Shown here: positions 51,840 through 62,800 of the stretch, piece after piece
Position numbering within the stretch: position 1 is the first letter of the stretch
Layout of the letters: every line of letters begins with the position of its first letter
Assembly (NCBI RefSeq): GCF_905171775.1
Contig: NC_053491.1
Coordinates: forward strand, 332,919,952 to 332,983,951
DNA length: 64,000 nucleotides
Origin: Rana temporaria
Taxonomy: Eukaryota; Chordata; Amphibia; Anura; Ranidae
Direction of reading: 5' to 3'
Translations under genes and position numbers: made by a program
The notes under the pieces: generated by a model
What the model saw: the letters and a program-made list of their open reading frames with translations, nothing else
The model's database searches: none
Told to the model about the DNA's origin: nothing

Positions 51840-53234
51840 ATGTCTGCTGAGCGTACAAGGAGAAGGAAAAATAATTTCTCTCATGATGAGAGGGCCATCA
51901 TTCTCGCAGGCATGGAGAGGCACTATGACCGCCTCCATGGGTCCAGGAGTAAAACTACAAGCAAGGGGCGAAGGGATGAGATCCTGCAGAGGATAACGGA
52001 TCAAGTGAATGCTGTGGGCAATGAGGCAAGGAGGCCCCATCATATAGGCAAAAAAATAAATGATCTTAGGAGGAGGGTCAAGGACAAGATGGCCCTCATG
52101 GCGAGGCATGCCAGGGGCACTGGTGGGGGACCTGCCTCAAGGATCCGTCTGACACCAGATGAGGAGGTAGTTGCCCGGTGCCTTACCAGGGTGCAAGTTG
52201 AGGGAATGCCGGGCTATGATTCTGTTCATCCGCCCTTGAGGACAGGTAAGTGTTTATTTCAACTATCTGGTGTGTAGCATGTGTGTGGGGGGAGGTAGGG
52301 AATATGTGACAAGTTTGTGGGTCCACCAACATGTGAATGTTTTGTGTCATCCACAGGTGTCCAGGATGAAGCTGGCCCGTCTCGTGCCCCTGCCCGTCCC
52401 ACACCATCCCCTGATGCTGATGCCCCTGCCCGTCCCACACCATCCCCTGATGCTGATGTCCCTGCCCGTCCCACACCATCCCCTGATGCTGATGTCCCTG
52501 CCCGTCCCACACCATCTTCATCTGATGAAGATGCCCCTGACCCCCAGGGAAGGCAAGCGGCATTGGTGGAGGAGAGTGGTGGCCACGCCTCCATTGAGGA
52601 GGTTCTGCAGGATGTGGAGCATTTGGGGGAGGAGGTGTCACTGTCCCTTTTCATGGAGGATTTGGGAAGCTTGGCTGGTCCATCCCGGACCTCAAGCCCA
52701 CGATCCTCCATATCCTCGGACTCCATCTCCAACCCAGCCACTCCCTCTGTCTCCATCCCCAACCCACCCCCTCCATCTAATCCCTCCCCCTATGCCAGGC
52801 CTGAAGCCTCTCGTGGACCAAGGAGGTCAACGCCGAGAACCAGGGGGGTACCCGAGTTGCTGTCTGTGACCCTGACCACTGCGCAGGAAGACCAGACCCG
52901 CCTTATGGGTGCGATGGGCCAGGACTTCACTCGAGTGGCTGACAGCCTTGGGGAGAGGGGACATGTCACCGATGTGATTCAGGACATTGCAGGCAACACC
53001 ACTGCAATTATCACATGTTTGCGGGATCTCGAAACCACCACAGCAAGCCTGGTGAAAGAGGTGCAGACCCTAAATGAGTCCGTCCAGGGGCACACAGCTG
53101 CCATTGTTGGTGTTCAAACCGAGACCAATAACCTCCTGAGGAGGATAGCGGTGGCATTAGAGGGCAGGCCTCCAGCCCCGGTGGATGCTCCTCTGCCTGA
53201 TGCAACCCCCCCCCCCCCTCAACCAGGCAGTTGA
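51840..53234 (+). CDS. Myb/SANT-like DNA-binding protein of Harbinger 2, two exons
   Basis: Exon 1 is 51840-52245 (donor GTAAGT) and exon 2 is 52357-53234 (acceptor CCACAG). The join keeps frame and gives about 427 residues. The N-terminal domain (about residues 10-85) begins NNFSHDERAIILAGMERHYD and ends IGKKINDLRRRVKDKMALM, a trihelix/Myb-like fold of the NAIF1/Harbinger-partner type. A low-complexity linker has about four copies of a 12-residue unit (ARPTPSPDADVP). The C-terminal half is Ser/Pro-rich and then a coiled coil (CLRDLETTTASLVKEVQTLN ... TNNLLRRIAVALEG). The start was chosen at GCCATGTC after a TATA-like ATAAATA at 51750, rather than the earlier in-frame ATG at 51669. Expected to bind subterminal motifs and bring the transposase to the nucleus (family knowledge). 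Apparently intact. Confidence 0.82.
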
Positions 53235-53647
53235 GGAGCCGGGGCGGGGGCCGTGGCCGAAGGCAGGCCAATTAGTTATTTTTTCGTGATGATTATTGCT
53301 CGGGTAAAGAGTTTTTTTATTTATTTTTCTAAGTATTGCTCTGGTAAAGAGTATTTTAAGTTATTGTTGACAAATGCACACGGTGAGGCGTGCAGAATAG
53401 TGTGACTGGTGTGAGAATGGGGGGGGGTTGACACTCCTGCCAGCAAAGGGGTGTCACCCTCTGCCGTGTGAAAGGTGTATGAATGTACAGTAACATAATT
53501 GGAGCCTTGGCGCGGCGTTACTGCTCCCTAAAACAATGTGGTTTGATTGGGTCTAATCCAATTCGATGTGCATGTGGGGGGTGTGTGCTAGGGACCACAG
53601 TGGTGTGCACGTGTGCATTCACATTGTGCCATTTTTCATGTGTGTGT

Positions 53648-54808
53648 TTAACGTTCAAAGAGACGTTCAACGAGGCATCTCCTGATTGCTGATCCCTCAG
53701 CAGACGGGGTACCCTCAGGCAGGGGGGGATTGTCGGGTTGGGGGCTCAGGTCATCACGTAGTTCAATCTCCAGGCCCTTTCTCACTGCGAAGTTGTGCAG
53801 AATGCAACATGCCCCGATGATCTGGCACACAAAGTCTGGGGAATACAACAGGGTCCCCCCAGACTTATCCAGGCATCTGAAACGGGACTTCATTTGGCCA
53901 AAGGTTCGTTCCACCACTGCACGGGTACTTATGTGTGCAGCATTGTAGTTTTCCTCTCCTGGGGTTTGTGGGTTCCGGAATGGGGTCATTAGATGAGGTC
54001 CAAGTGCATATGCCGAGTCACCTGGAAGAGAAAAGACAGGAGGATGTTAGTCATGCATGTGTCCCTCGTAATGTCTGCGTCATGGGGGGGACAGTCATAC
54101 CTGACACCCATGTCACTCACCAACCAGCCAGCTGTCCCCATACACGTTCTGGTCAAACTCCATTGGGATGTCGCTTTGGCGGTAGATGAAGCTGTCATGA
54201 CAGGATCAGGGGTGTTTGGCACGGACGTACCATATGAGGCCATGGGCATCCACGATAACCTGGACATTGATAGAATGCCAGTGCTTCCGATTGCGGAATA
54301 GGTGCTCTGTGTCACGGGGGGGCTGTAGTGCCACATGGGTGCAATCAATGGCCCCGATGGTGCGTGGGAATCCTGCAATTCTGACAAAATCTGCCCTTGC
54401 CTTATTCCGCTGGACCTCCTGGGTGGGTCTGACGATTTGGTTGGACATGTGTCTCAGGATTGCGGGGACAACCTGGTGCACACATCTGCTCATGCTGGTT
54501 TGTGACATCCCAGCCACACCTCCACTTGTGCGCTGAAAAGATCCAGTGGCCAGGAAGTGGAGTGTTGCCAGGACCTTGATCAGTGGCTGCACTGCATGTG
54601 AGCGGTGTGTTGGGCTGGTAAGGTCATCCTGCAGGATTGTGGTTATTTCCTGGATGGCTTGAGTATTAAATCTGAAGCGGCGATACACCTCTGCTTCCCC
54701 GATGGCCAAGACGTCTAATGGCGTTCGGTAAAAACGCTGCCGTGCCCTCCTCCTTCTAAGCGCCTGGGCGCACACTAGTTGTGCTATGACCATGCCTGCC
54801 CCTGGCAT
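53648..54808 (-). pseudogene. Harbinger 2 transposase, two exons, one premature stop
   Basis: Exon 1 runs 54808-54121 (donor GTGAGT) and exon 2 runs 54021-53648 (acceptor CTTCCAG). The 99-base intron keeps frame. The N-terminal region has RRRRARQRFYRTPLDVL and LATLHFLATGSFQRTSGG (HTH-like), with SQTSMSRCVHQVVPAIL. The DDE core has IGAIDCTHVALQPP (first D), VDAHGLIWYVRAKHP, SCHDSFIYRQSDI (second D), GDSAYALGPHLMTPFR and RAVVERTFGQMKSRFRCLD (E), then ACCILHNFAVRKG. The only lesion seen is a TGA (54203-54205) between the KHP and SCHDS blocks, where relatives have Gly. A single GGA-to-TGA change would explain it. Usual length about 350 residues. It is convergent with the Myb-like gene. Confidence 0.85.
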
Positions 54809-55360
54809 GTTGGCATACAGAAGTCTTGTCCTGCAAGTGTGGTTGCTCAGCTCGTCCGTAAGGGTGCTGCTAAAGCTGCTCTCCAGCTGACCTGCACACG
54901 TCTGGTGCAAAGTTGCCCCTGCTTTTATGAGGGGCAAGTTTACACCGGACGAACAGCTTACGCGCACCGCTCGTAGCCTGCGTCGGGCGGTCGTACGTTC
55001 GGGAATCTCCGTATATCCCTCATTTGCATATTTGATTATGAAATCAATGGGAGCGCTGGGCGTTCTCGGCGTAAATGTGCGCCTACGCTACGCCGGCGCA
55101 CAAACGTTGCGCCGATCGAAACAAGACTAATTTCTGGCGTACCTGGTTCTGTGGGTACGGCGCACCGATACGACGGCGCATATGTTCAATTGCGCCGCGC
55201 ATATCAAGGTGCCCCGGCGTAACGCCTTTGAGAATCTGGGCCTAACTGTTTAATAGCACTGAACAGAGCCCTGTTCTATGTCTCGCCATGCCAATATCAC
55301 ACTAAAAATGGCTGCCATTAAAATAATACTTTTTTAGTGTGGTGCAGGACTAAGAGCAAT

Positions 55361-55740
55361 GGGCCAGATCCTCAAAAGAGATACGACGGAGTAACTGCTG
55401 TTACTCCGTCATATCCCTGGTTCTAACTTTGGAACTGATCAACAGAATCAGTTTTCCAAAGTTAGGCAGAAGATCCGGCATGTGTAAGGGACTTAGGATG
55501 CAGTACTGCATCCGCCGCTGGGGGCATTTCGAGTCGAAATGCCGCTTCTGGTATGCAAATTAGCACTTAGGGCGATCCACAAAGCTTTTCAGCTTCGTTT
55601 TTTCGCCGTAAGTTTTAGTTTGCAAGTGTAAAATTAGGGCTGCTTTTACAAAGTGTAAAGTTAGTAACACCTTGTAAAAGCACATTCAAGCGACGGCATT
55701 TGGTATGCATTACTGAGGGAGAACTCCACAGCAATTTGTA
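55361..55740 (+). repeat. Left end of a Harbinger-like MITE
   Basis: GGGCCAGATCCTCAAAAGAG resembles the Harbinger termini at 36010 and 51428. The interior has hairpins ACGGAGTAACTGCTGTTACTCCGT (55386), CTAACTTTGGAA/TTCCAAAGTTAG (55424-55464) and GGCATTTCGAGTCGAAATGCC (55523). A matching right end is not evident. Positions 55246-55360 between it and Harbinger 2 look like hAT-style terminal sequence but are unassigned. Confidence 0.5.
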
Positions 55741-55789
55741 AATTCTAAACCGGCATGGGTTCCCCCCCAGGAGCATACCAGGCCCTTAG

Positions 55790-56190
55790 GTCTGGTATGG
55801 GTTGTAAGGAGACCCCCCTACGCCGAAAAATCGACGTAGGGGGTCCCCCTACAATCCATACCAGACCCGTATCCAAAGCACGCTACCCGGCCGGCCAGGA
55901 ATGGGAATGGGGACGAGCGAGCGCCCCCCCCCCTCCTGAGCCATACCAGGCCGCATGCTCTCAACATGGGGGGGTTGGGTGCTCTGGGGCAGGGGGGCGC
56001 ACTGCGGGCCCCCCCACCCCAGAGCACCCTGTCCCCATGTTGATGAGGACAGGACCTCTTCCCGACAACCCTGGCCGTTGGTTGTCGGGGTCTGCGGGCG
56101 GGGGGCTTATCGGAATCTGGGAGTCCCCTCAAATAAGGGGGCCCCCAGATACCGGCCCCCCACCCTAAGTGAATGGATATGGGGTACATA
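55790..56190 (+). repeat. Dispersed GC-rich repeat shared with 42046-42390
   Basis: Shared strings are listed under the partner copy. Here it begins with the palindrome CCCCCCTACGCCGAAAAATCGACGTAGGGGG. It contains a second palindrome around GGGTGCTCTGGGGC / GCCCCAGAGCACCC-like sequence (55977-56030). No coding signature. Positions 56191-56500 hold nothing else recognisable. Confidence 0.7.
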
Positions 56191-56504
56191 GCGCGCCTCA
56201 TTTAAATGGGACTCGCCCCATTTGAATAGGAACGCCTTGCGCCGGCCGGATTTAAGCCCATCACTGCTCTCCAGTAACGGCGGATCTCCGATGTCGGTAC
56301 AGTGCCGCCTCCCTCATGATCTGGTGGACCAGGGTACTGCACAGCTCTTACCTGTGCACATGTGGAGATCTGGCTTTAAAAACAAATACGATTATTCATG
56401 AGATCACAAGAAAAAATTTAAATAAATCAGTTTGTCAGAACCCTGTATAAATATCAGCAGCAAAACAACTTATTTTTTCTAGCATTAGAAAGAAAAAAAA
56501 ATGC

Positions 56505-56813
56505 GCTGCATTAAACGATGCAATAATTTGCAGAATGAGGAATGTGCCATCTCCATCCTGAACGCTAGTTTTACCAACGAGCGCTCCCGTCTCCTAATTC
56601 AATCTGAGAATGCATGGATTTTTGACCGATGGACTTCCACACAGATTTTTCTATCGTTTTTTTATCCATGGGAAAAATTTAAAACTTGTTCTACTTTTTT
56701 TGCACCGATGGAAAACAAACCGATGGGGCCCACACACAATCAGTTTCTCCGATGAAAACAGTCCATCGGTCTGTTTCATCGGACAAACCAATCGTGTGTA
56801 CAGGGCTTTAGAG
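56505..56813. repeat. MITE-like repeat with GTGTGTACAGGGCTTTAG end
   Basis: The right end ATCGTGTGTACAGGGCTTTA matches the end near 984-1004. The interior repeats CCGATGGA/TCCATCGG in both orientations (56627, 56706, 56762). It resembles a class of very abundant frog DNA-transposon ends. The left end is unclear. Confidence 0.5.
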
Positions 56814-56946
56814 TGACTGAGAATTGAATCCTGGGCTGGGCAGGGTGACAGGTGGGCCACGTCACTTAGCAGCCCCTACAGTGGTACTGCTATAATATCT
56901 GTAGGGTGAATATTAGATGATTTATTTATTTTCCTTTTTATTTCAC

Positions 56947-57434
56947 TTAAAGGAGTTGTAAAGGAAAATGTTTTTTCACCTTAATGCAATCTAAGCATTA
57001 AGGTGAAAAAATATCTGCTGCTGCCGGCTCCCCAAGCCCCCGTTATACTTACCTGACCCCTCTAAAGTCCTGTGCGGTCCCAATATCCTCTTCGCCGCTC
57101 AGCCTGGCCGCTGATTGGCTACAGCGGATGGATTGAGAGCAGCACAGCCATTGGCTGGCGCTGCTGTCAATCACATCCAGTGACGTGGCGCGGCAAGGGG
57201 CCGCTCGCTGTATCACGGGAGCGCGCCCACAATTAGTGACCACCATGCAAGGTCTCGCATGACTGTGGTTACTAATTGCGGGGAGGACCAGAGACAGCCG
57301 CCGAGGGACCCTAGAAGACTTGGATCGGGGGCACTCTGTGGAAAACGAACTGCACAGTGGAGGTAAGTATAACATGTTTGTTATTTAAAAAAAATATATA
57401 TATATATATATATATTCCTTTAGTGACCCTTTAC
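56947..57434 (-). mobile_element. TTAA-family (T2-like) MITE, copy C (reverse orientation)
   Basis: It starts TTAAAGGAGTTGTAAAGG and ends with the decayed CCTTTAGTGACCCTTTACT. It is the reverse complement of copies A and B, including GTGGAGGTAAGTATAACATG. An (AT)n stretch at 57390-57415 replaces the poly-T near its end. Confidence 0.75.
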
Positions 57435-57868
57435 TAATCACAATAATGTGTATTTCTAAAGCATTGAAACACAAGCTTTTTTCCAGTGCAATTAAATGTT
57501 TTTTGTTTGAATCTTATATGCTTTTTTATTGAGAACATAATTGAGCTCCGAGCATGTCATTTATTTTCCCAGAATGCCTTGTTAAGCACATTTATACACT
57601 TTTTGGATGCATTTTTCATGTCAGTATGATGTCGTTGTAATGCATTTTCTATTGGATGCAATAACATGCTGTGAGAAATAGATCTGCACATCTAAAATAA
57701 AATTGACGGCAATTAAAATGAAACTCCAGGCAAATAACTAATTGCACAGATGAAATACATATATTTTTACTGTTTTACTTGAGAGTATTTGTAATTCTGT
57801 ACAACCAGTCTTATGGAGTTACACAGATTTTACATACTGCACTGCAAGACAAGTGATAAAGGTCTGGA

Positions 57869-58192
57869 TTAACTACCTCAGCTCCAGAAGGTTTTACGCC
57901 GTTCATGACCAGACTATTTTTTGCTATTTAGCACTACGCTATTTTAACTGGTGTAGCACCTGGATAGTTTCAGAGCCGGTGCTATGTTAAATTTAGGGGG
58001 AGAATTCAGAGAAGTAGTTAGCTCTGAATTAGTTTGATGTTTAAATTTGGGTCTCTGCTCTAGCTTGGCTGTACTATGGGCTGTCCTTTTGTCCGGGGAC
58101 TCCCCTCATCCCTGGACGGCAGGTGGCAGCAGTGTGGTCAAGTGCGTCTGAATGCAACGTAAATAGTCGTGCAGCGATCGGCAGGTGGTTAA
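57869..58192. mobile_element. TTAA-flanked element related to 11600-12582
   Basis: The element is 57873-58188, with TTAA on both sides. The left end is CTACCTCAGCTCCAG and the reversed right end CCACCTGCCGATCGC. The left 80 bases parallel the longer copy (ACCAGACTATTTTTTGC). From about 57951 (TGTAGCACCTGGATAG) the sequence differs, which might be an LTR fragment or an internal deletion. Confidence 0.5.
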
Positions 58193-58258
58193 GAAAGCAA
58201 TGACCAATGGCAGCCCCCATGGATCTCTCAGGAGAGGTTTAATTAAAAAATAACCACT

Positions 58259-58709
58259 TTAAAGTGATTGTAAAGTGATTGTAAGTGAATGTAATGTATT
58301 TTTTTTCCTATAAAAATAACAAACATGTTATACTTATCTGCTCTGTTGCAGTGGATTTGCACAGAGAAGCACAGATCCTCCTCTTCTGTGATCCTGGCCT
58401 CTCCCTCCTGTTCAGTGCCTCCACAGCAACCAGCTTGCTATGGGGGCACTCAAGCCTAGTCACAGCTCCCTGTGTTGTCCATTCAGACCCCTCTCTGCCC
58501 TGGTTGGCTTGCTGACTTTGACAGCGGCGGGGACCAATGTTGTCACTGCTGTGTTACAGCCAATCAGGAAGGAGACACTTGTGGACATTGCTGGACAGAA
58601 AGGGACCTTAGGAAAGTGTTAGGGGGGCTGCTGCACACAGAAGGCTTTTTATCTTAATGCATAGAATGCATTAAGATAAAAAAATCTTCTGCCTTTACAA
58701 CCCCTTTAA
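58259..58709 (+). mobile_element. TTAA-family (T2-like) MITE, copy D
   Basis: It begins TTAAAGTGATTGTAAAGTG and ends TTTACAACCCCTTTAA. It shares ATAACAAACATGTTATACTT and the hairpin TTAATGCATAGAATGCATTAA with the others, but its centre differs. Positions 58710-59393 hold nothing I recognise. Confidence 0.75.
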
Positions 58710-59393
58710 GACATATAACCTGACCTACAATATTTTCACTAACCCATCATTGGTTCTTCCTGCACCATCTGACAAGGCACCGACGTAACCTAATATGTAG
58801 TGTTTCTAATCCATGGCCTGTTATCTTATTGGAAGGGGGGCTGTTGTCTCCTCATTCCATCTTCTTTGAGCTGGAGCTTCTCAGAAAAACCATAAGATGT
58901 GTATTTTTACTTTTTATTTTTTACTGATCTTGGTGTGCTGTGTTTATTTCTCACAGATCTCTGCATTATTGCAGTGTGAAAATTTGCCCCTGTGTATCAG
59001 TTTCCTGTAATAAAGACTGGTCACTGTAGATCACTCTCCTTGTGCAGGATTACCGGTCTTGTATCCGCCTCCTCCTGTAGTTTTCTGAAGGCAGCCTGTA
59101 GTGGGAGAGCCAACTGGGTCCCTCCCTCAACTTTTTTGCACAAGATGTGCTGCACATTGATGATGCCACCACTACTTTAACAAGGTAAAGGTAAATAACT
59201 GGATTTGCAGAGGCATTTGGTGCACACAAAGTGGATTTATATAGATGATACTGATAGGTCGCATTGATGAGCACTTATGGGTGCTGATGGAAGGGGGCAC
59301 ATCATGGTTTCTTACACTGGGGCCCTGAAGGTTCTAGTTACGCTGCAGGCTGGACCTCTCTTAGCAACGCCCTAGCAATGTCATTGAAGTTTT

Positions 59394-59706
59394 TGTTGGA
59401 TATATGCAACAAACTAGCTTAGAATATATATATATCATATGCAGTTTAGATAAAGGACACAAGATGTCGCTAGTGATCATTGATATGATAGACTGTGTTC
59501 TTTATGATATGTTGTGTTTTCTGTATCACAGTGATGTACTCGCTGGTTTTCTCTTCCTGCTTGTAATCTGTATGTTACCATGAGGCAGAGAGACATCTTT
59601 GTCTGTGTGAGGATGATCCTACAATAAACAAGCCAGTTCCTGTTACTACAGAATATGTCTGATCTGAATTAGACTCCGCTGCACTTATCCATCATACTCT
59701 GCAACA
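59394..59706 (+). repeat. 5' LTR of the copia element (313 bp)
   Basis: It begins TGTTGGATATATGCAAC and ends CTGCAACA. AATAAA is at about 59622-59627. TATA-like ATATATATAT lies at 59426-59435. Identical to 63764-64000 over the shared part. Confidence 0.92.
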
Positions 59707-59720
59707 GGTTATGGGCCCAG
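59707..59720 (+). other. Copia primer binding site: initiator tRNA-Met anticodon arm
   Basis: GGTTATGGGCCCAG directly follows the LTR. It is the reverse complement of CTGGGCCCATAACC, the anticodon stem-loop of vertebrate initiator tRNA-Met (recalled from general knowledge). Use of an internal tRNA region as primer (half-tRNA priming) is established for Drosophila copia. Confidence 0.8.
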
Positions 59721-59874
59721 AGTCCGGATAAAGTCTTATGACCAGGTGCGGCCTAAGCAGAACAAAAGCCTGAACGGAAGACAGCGTGGCTGATGCGGAG
59801 ATCGACATAAAGAAGCTTTCCAGTGACATCTCCTATAGACAAGTAAGACTGTTTATATATAAAGGAGGGATAAA

Positions 59875-62800
59875 ATGGCCGGAAACTCAGAGCTTAAACT
59901 CTCAGTGGCAAAGTTGAATAATGACAATTACCAGCTATGGAAGTTTAAAGTGGAAATGCTGTTATCTAGAGATGACTTGTGGGAGGTTACCACTACAGAC
60001 AGACAACAGGATAATAATCAGGACTGGGACAAGAAAAACAGACAAGCACGTGCCACAATAAGTTTACTAGTAGAAGATGATCAGCTCATTCATATTCGCA
60101 ATGAGGACACAGCGAAAGACATGTGGGATATACTAAAAAGACTGCATGAAAGACCCAGTTTAAACAACAAGCTGTTTTTGCTGCGGAAACTTTACAAAAT
60201 GAGACTTGGCAGAGAACAGGACATGCAGGAGCATATAAACGCAATGCTGGAAGTGATTGCGCAACTCAGATCAATCGGGGAGAATATAACAGACAGTCAC
60301 ATTGCAGCCATGTTATTATGCAGTTTACCTGATACATACACTGCACTAATAAATGCACTGGAGACACGAGCCGAAACAGATTTGAAGGTAGCATTTGTAA
60401 AAACCAGGCTCATAGATGAGTATCAGAGAAGAAAGGAATTAATGCATGACTCCACAGAATCCGACACCAGTACCGTTCTTAAAGCTACAGACACAAGGTT
60501 ACACAGAAAAGAAACCAGAGCATGTTTCAGATGCCACAAACAGGGACACATAAAGAAAGACTGTACTATATGGAAAGCAGAGCAAATGAGACAACGTCCC
60601 TCTTATGCTAAACAAAAGGTCAAAACAACAATCCATGACCCAAGGGAAGGCAACTGGAATGCCACATTTAAAGCGACAGGCAACAATAAATGCCAAGATT
60701 GGTGCATCGATTCAGGAGCAACCAGTCACATGACGAGTGATAGAAGTTTCTTCACAGAACTTGATCCGAACAACAAAGAAACTATTTACCTTGCAGATGG
60801 AAGCAAGATACATGCAGAAGGATGTGGGCACGGAACCCTTGTATGCCCTGATGATGCGGGACACAATTTAACCATACCAGTGAAAGATGTACTTTATGTT
60901 CCTAATCTAGAAGGAGGACTCTTATCTGTGAAACGTCTAACAGCCAGAGGACTCACTGTGAAATTCCAAGGTGACAAGTGTTCCATTCTAAACGGGAAAC
61001 AGACAATAGCAAGTGCCAAGCTGGATGATCATCTATATCATCTCGACACAGTGAAAGAAAAGGTGAGACTATGTACACACAAGCACAATGACTGTATACA
61101 TAAATGGCACAGACGTCTAGGTCACAGACACCCAGAATGCATACAGGAACTACAGAGGAGGAATCTGACAAGGGATCTGATAATATCCCCTTGTCCAGTC
61201 ACTATCAAATGTGAGTGTTGCATCAAATCCAAAGCTACAAGAGCAACACTTCCCAAAGTCAGTCAAAAGAGAGCTTCAAGACCACTTGACTTAGTTCACA
61301 GTGACGTGTGTGGTCCCCTGAACCCACCAACACCTGGAGGCAACAGGTACATAGTGACTTTCATAGACGACTATTCAAGATATACAGTCACCTACCTAAT
61401 GCAACACAAGAGTGAAGTTTTCGACAAATTACAAGACTATGTAACAAAGACAAGTAACAAGTTTCAGAGGAAGCCTCTCATACTCCGGAGCGATAATGGA
61501 GGTAAATTCGCAGGAGGTAAGATACAAGAATACTTAAAAAGGCACGGAATAGAACATCAAAAGACAGTTCCGTATACACCAGAACAAAATGGAGTAGCTG
61601 AAAGAAAGAATAGAACTCTGACCGAAATGATCAGATGTATGCTGACAGATTCTGGACTACCTCAAAAATACTGGGGTGAGGCAGTAATGACAGCTACATA
61701 TTTGCAGAACAGACTTCTTTCCAGAACAGTGGAGAAAACCCCATATGAACTATGGCACAATGAGAAACCAAGTGTAAAACATCTAAGAGTTTTTGGATGC
61801 AAAGCATTTGTCTACATACCTGAAGAAAAACGCACCAAACTCCAAAACAGAGCATTTGAAGGTATCTTCGTTGGATACAGTGACAATGTCAAAGGTTACA
61901 GAATCCTAGATCCCAAAACAGCCAAGGTTACCATTAGCAACAGCGTAACTTTTGTTGAAGATTTAAGAGACAATGTAATGACAACAGTAGAAGCAAGAAT
62001 ACAAGAGAAAACTGACATTGACCAGCCCATCTCTGTAACTTCTGAACAAACAGTTGAAGTGAGCGTAGACTCAACCAGTACTGAAGAGAAGACACAAGAA
62101 GGCTCAGACACAAAAATGAGACGGTCAACAAGAGAAAACAAAGGTAAACCACCTATACGTCTCTCATACAAAGCAAGTACTGCCAGTATCAACGAACCTG
62201 TAAAATGGGAAGACATATCTCAACTTTCAGAACAAGAAGCAACTAAATGGATAAAGGCTGCTGAGGAAGAGATAAAATCCATGCATGACACTAAAACATG
62301 GACACTTACAGAACTACCACCCGGAAGGAAAGCCATAGGCTGTAAATGGACTTTTAAAGTGAAATACAATGCAGATGGCACAATTGAACGATACAAAGCA
62401 AGACTAGTAGCCAAAGGCTATTCTCAAAAATATGGAGAGGACTACGATGAGACATTTGCACCAGTAGTCAAGCACACTACAATACGGACTTTACTGACAG
62501 TAGCCGTCACAAGGAAAATGCAAGTGAAACATTTTGATGTGAAAACCGCGTTTCTACATGGCGATTTAACAGAAGAAATCTACATGGAACAACCGCCAGG
62601 ATTCAAAGATGAACAAAGGTCAGACCTAGTATGCAAACTTCGCAGGAGTATATATGGCCTAAAGCAAGCCGCCAGAGCGTGCAATATAAAAATAAATGAA
62701 GTGCTTACAGATCAAAACTTTCAACGGAGCAAAGCAGACCCCTGCTTATACACAAAGAAATTGGCAAACAGATGGATCTATTTGCTTATTTATGTGGATG

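Larger units (their letters stand above)
51425..55245 (+). mobile_element. Harbinger-type DNA transposon 2 (two genes)
   Basis: The element is 51428-55242 (3,815 bp), with TAA at 51425-51427 and 55243-55245. The terminal repeat is GGCCCAGATTCTC, 13 bases and perfect. Subterminal regions are rich in GCGTAGCGC/CTACGCC motifs in both orientations. It carries the standard two-gene set in convergent orientation: a Myb/SANT-like protein (+) and a DDE transposase (-). One premature stop in the transposase is the only obvious lesion. Confidence 0.9.

Noticed and set aside
52183..52869. Alternate-frame ORFs (VPLPVPHHPLMLM and GQGHQHQGMVWD repeats)
   Set aside because: Shadows of the Pro/Ser/Asp repeat encoded by exon 2 of the Harbinger 2 Myb-like gene.
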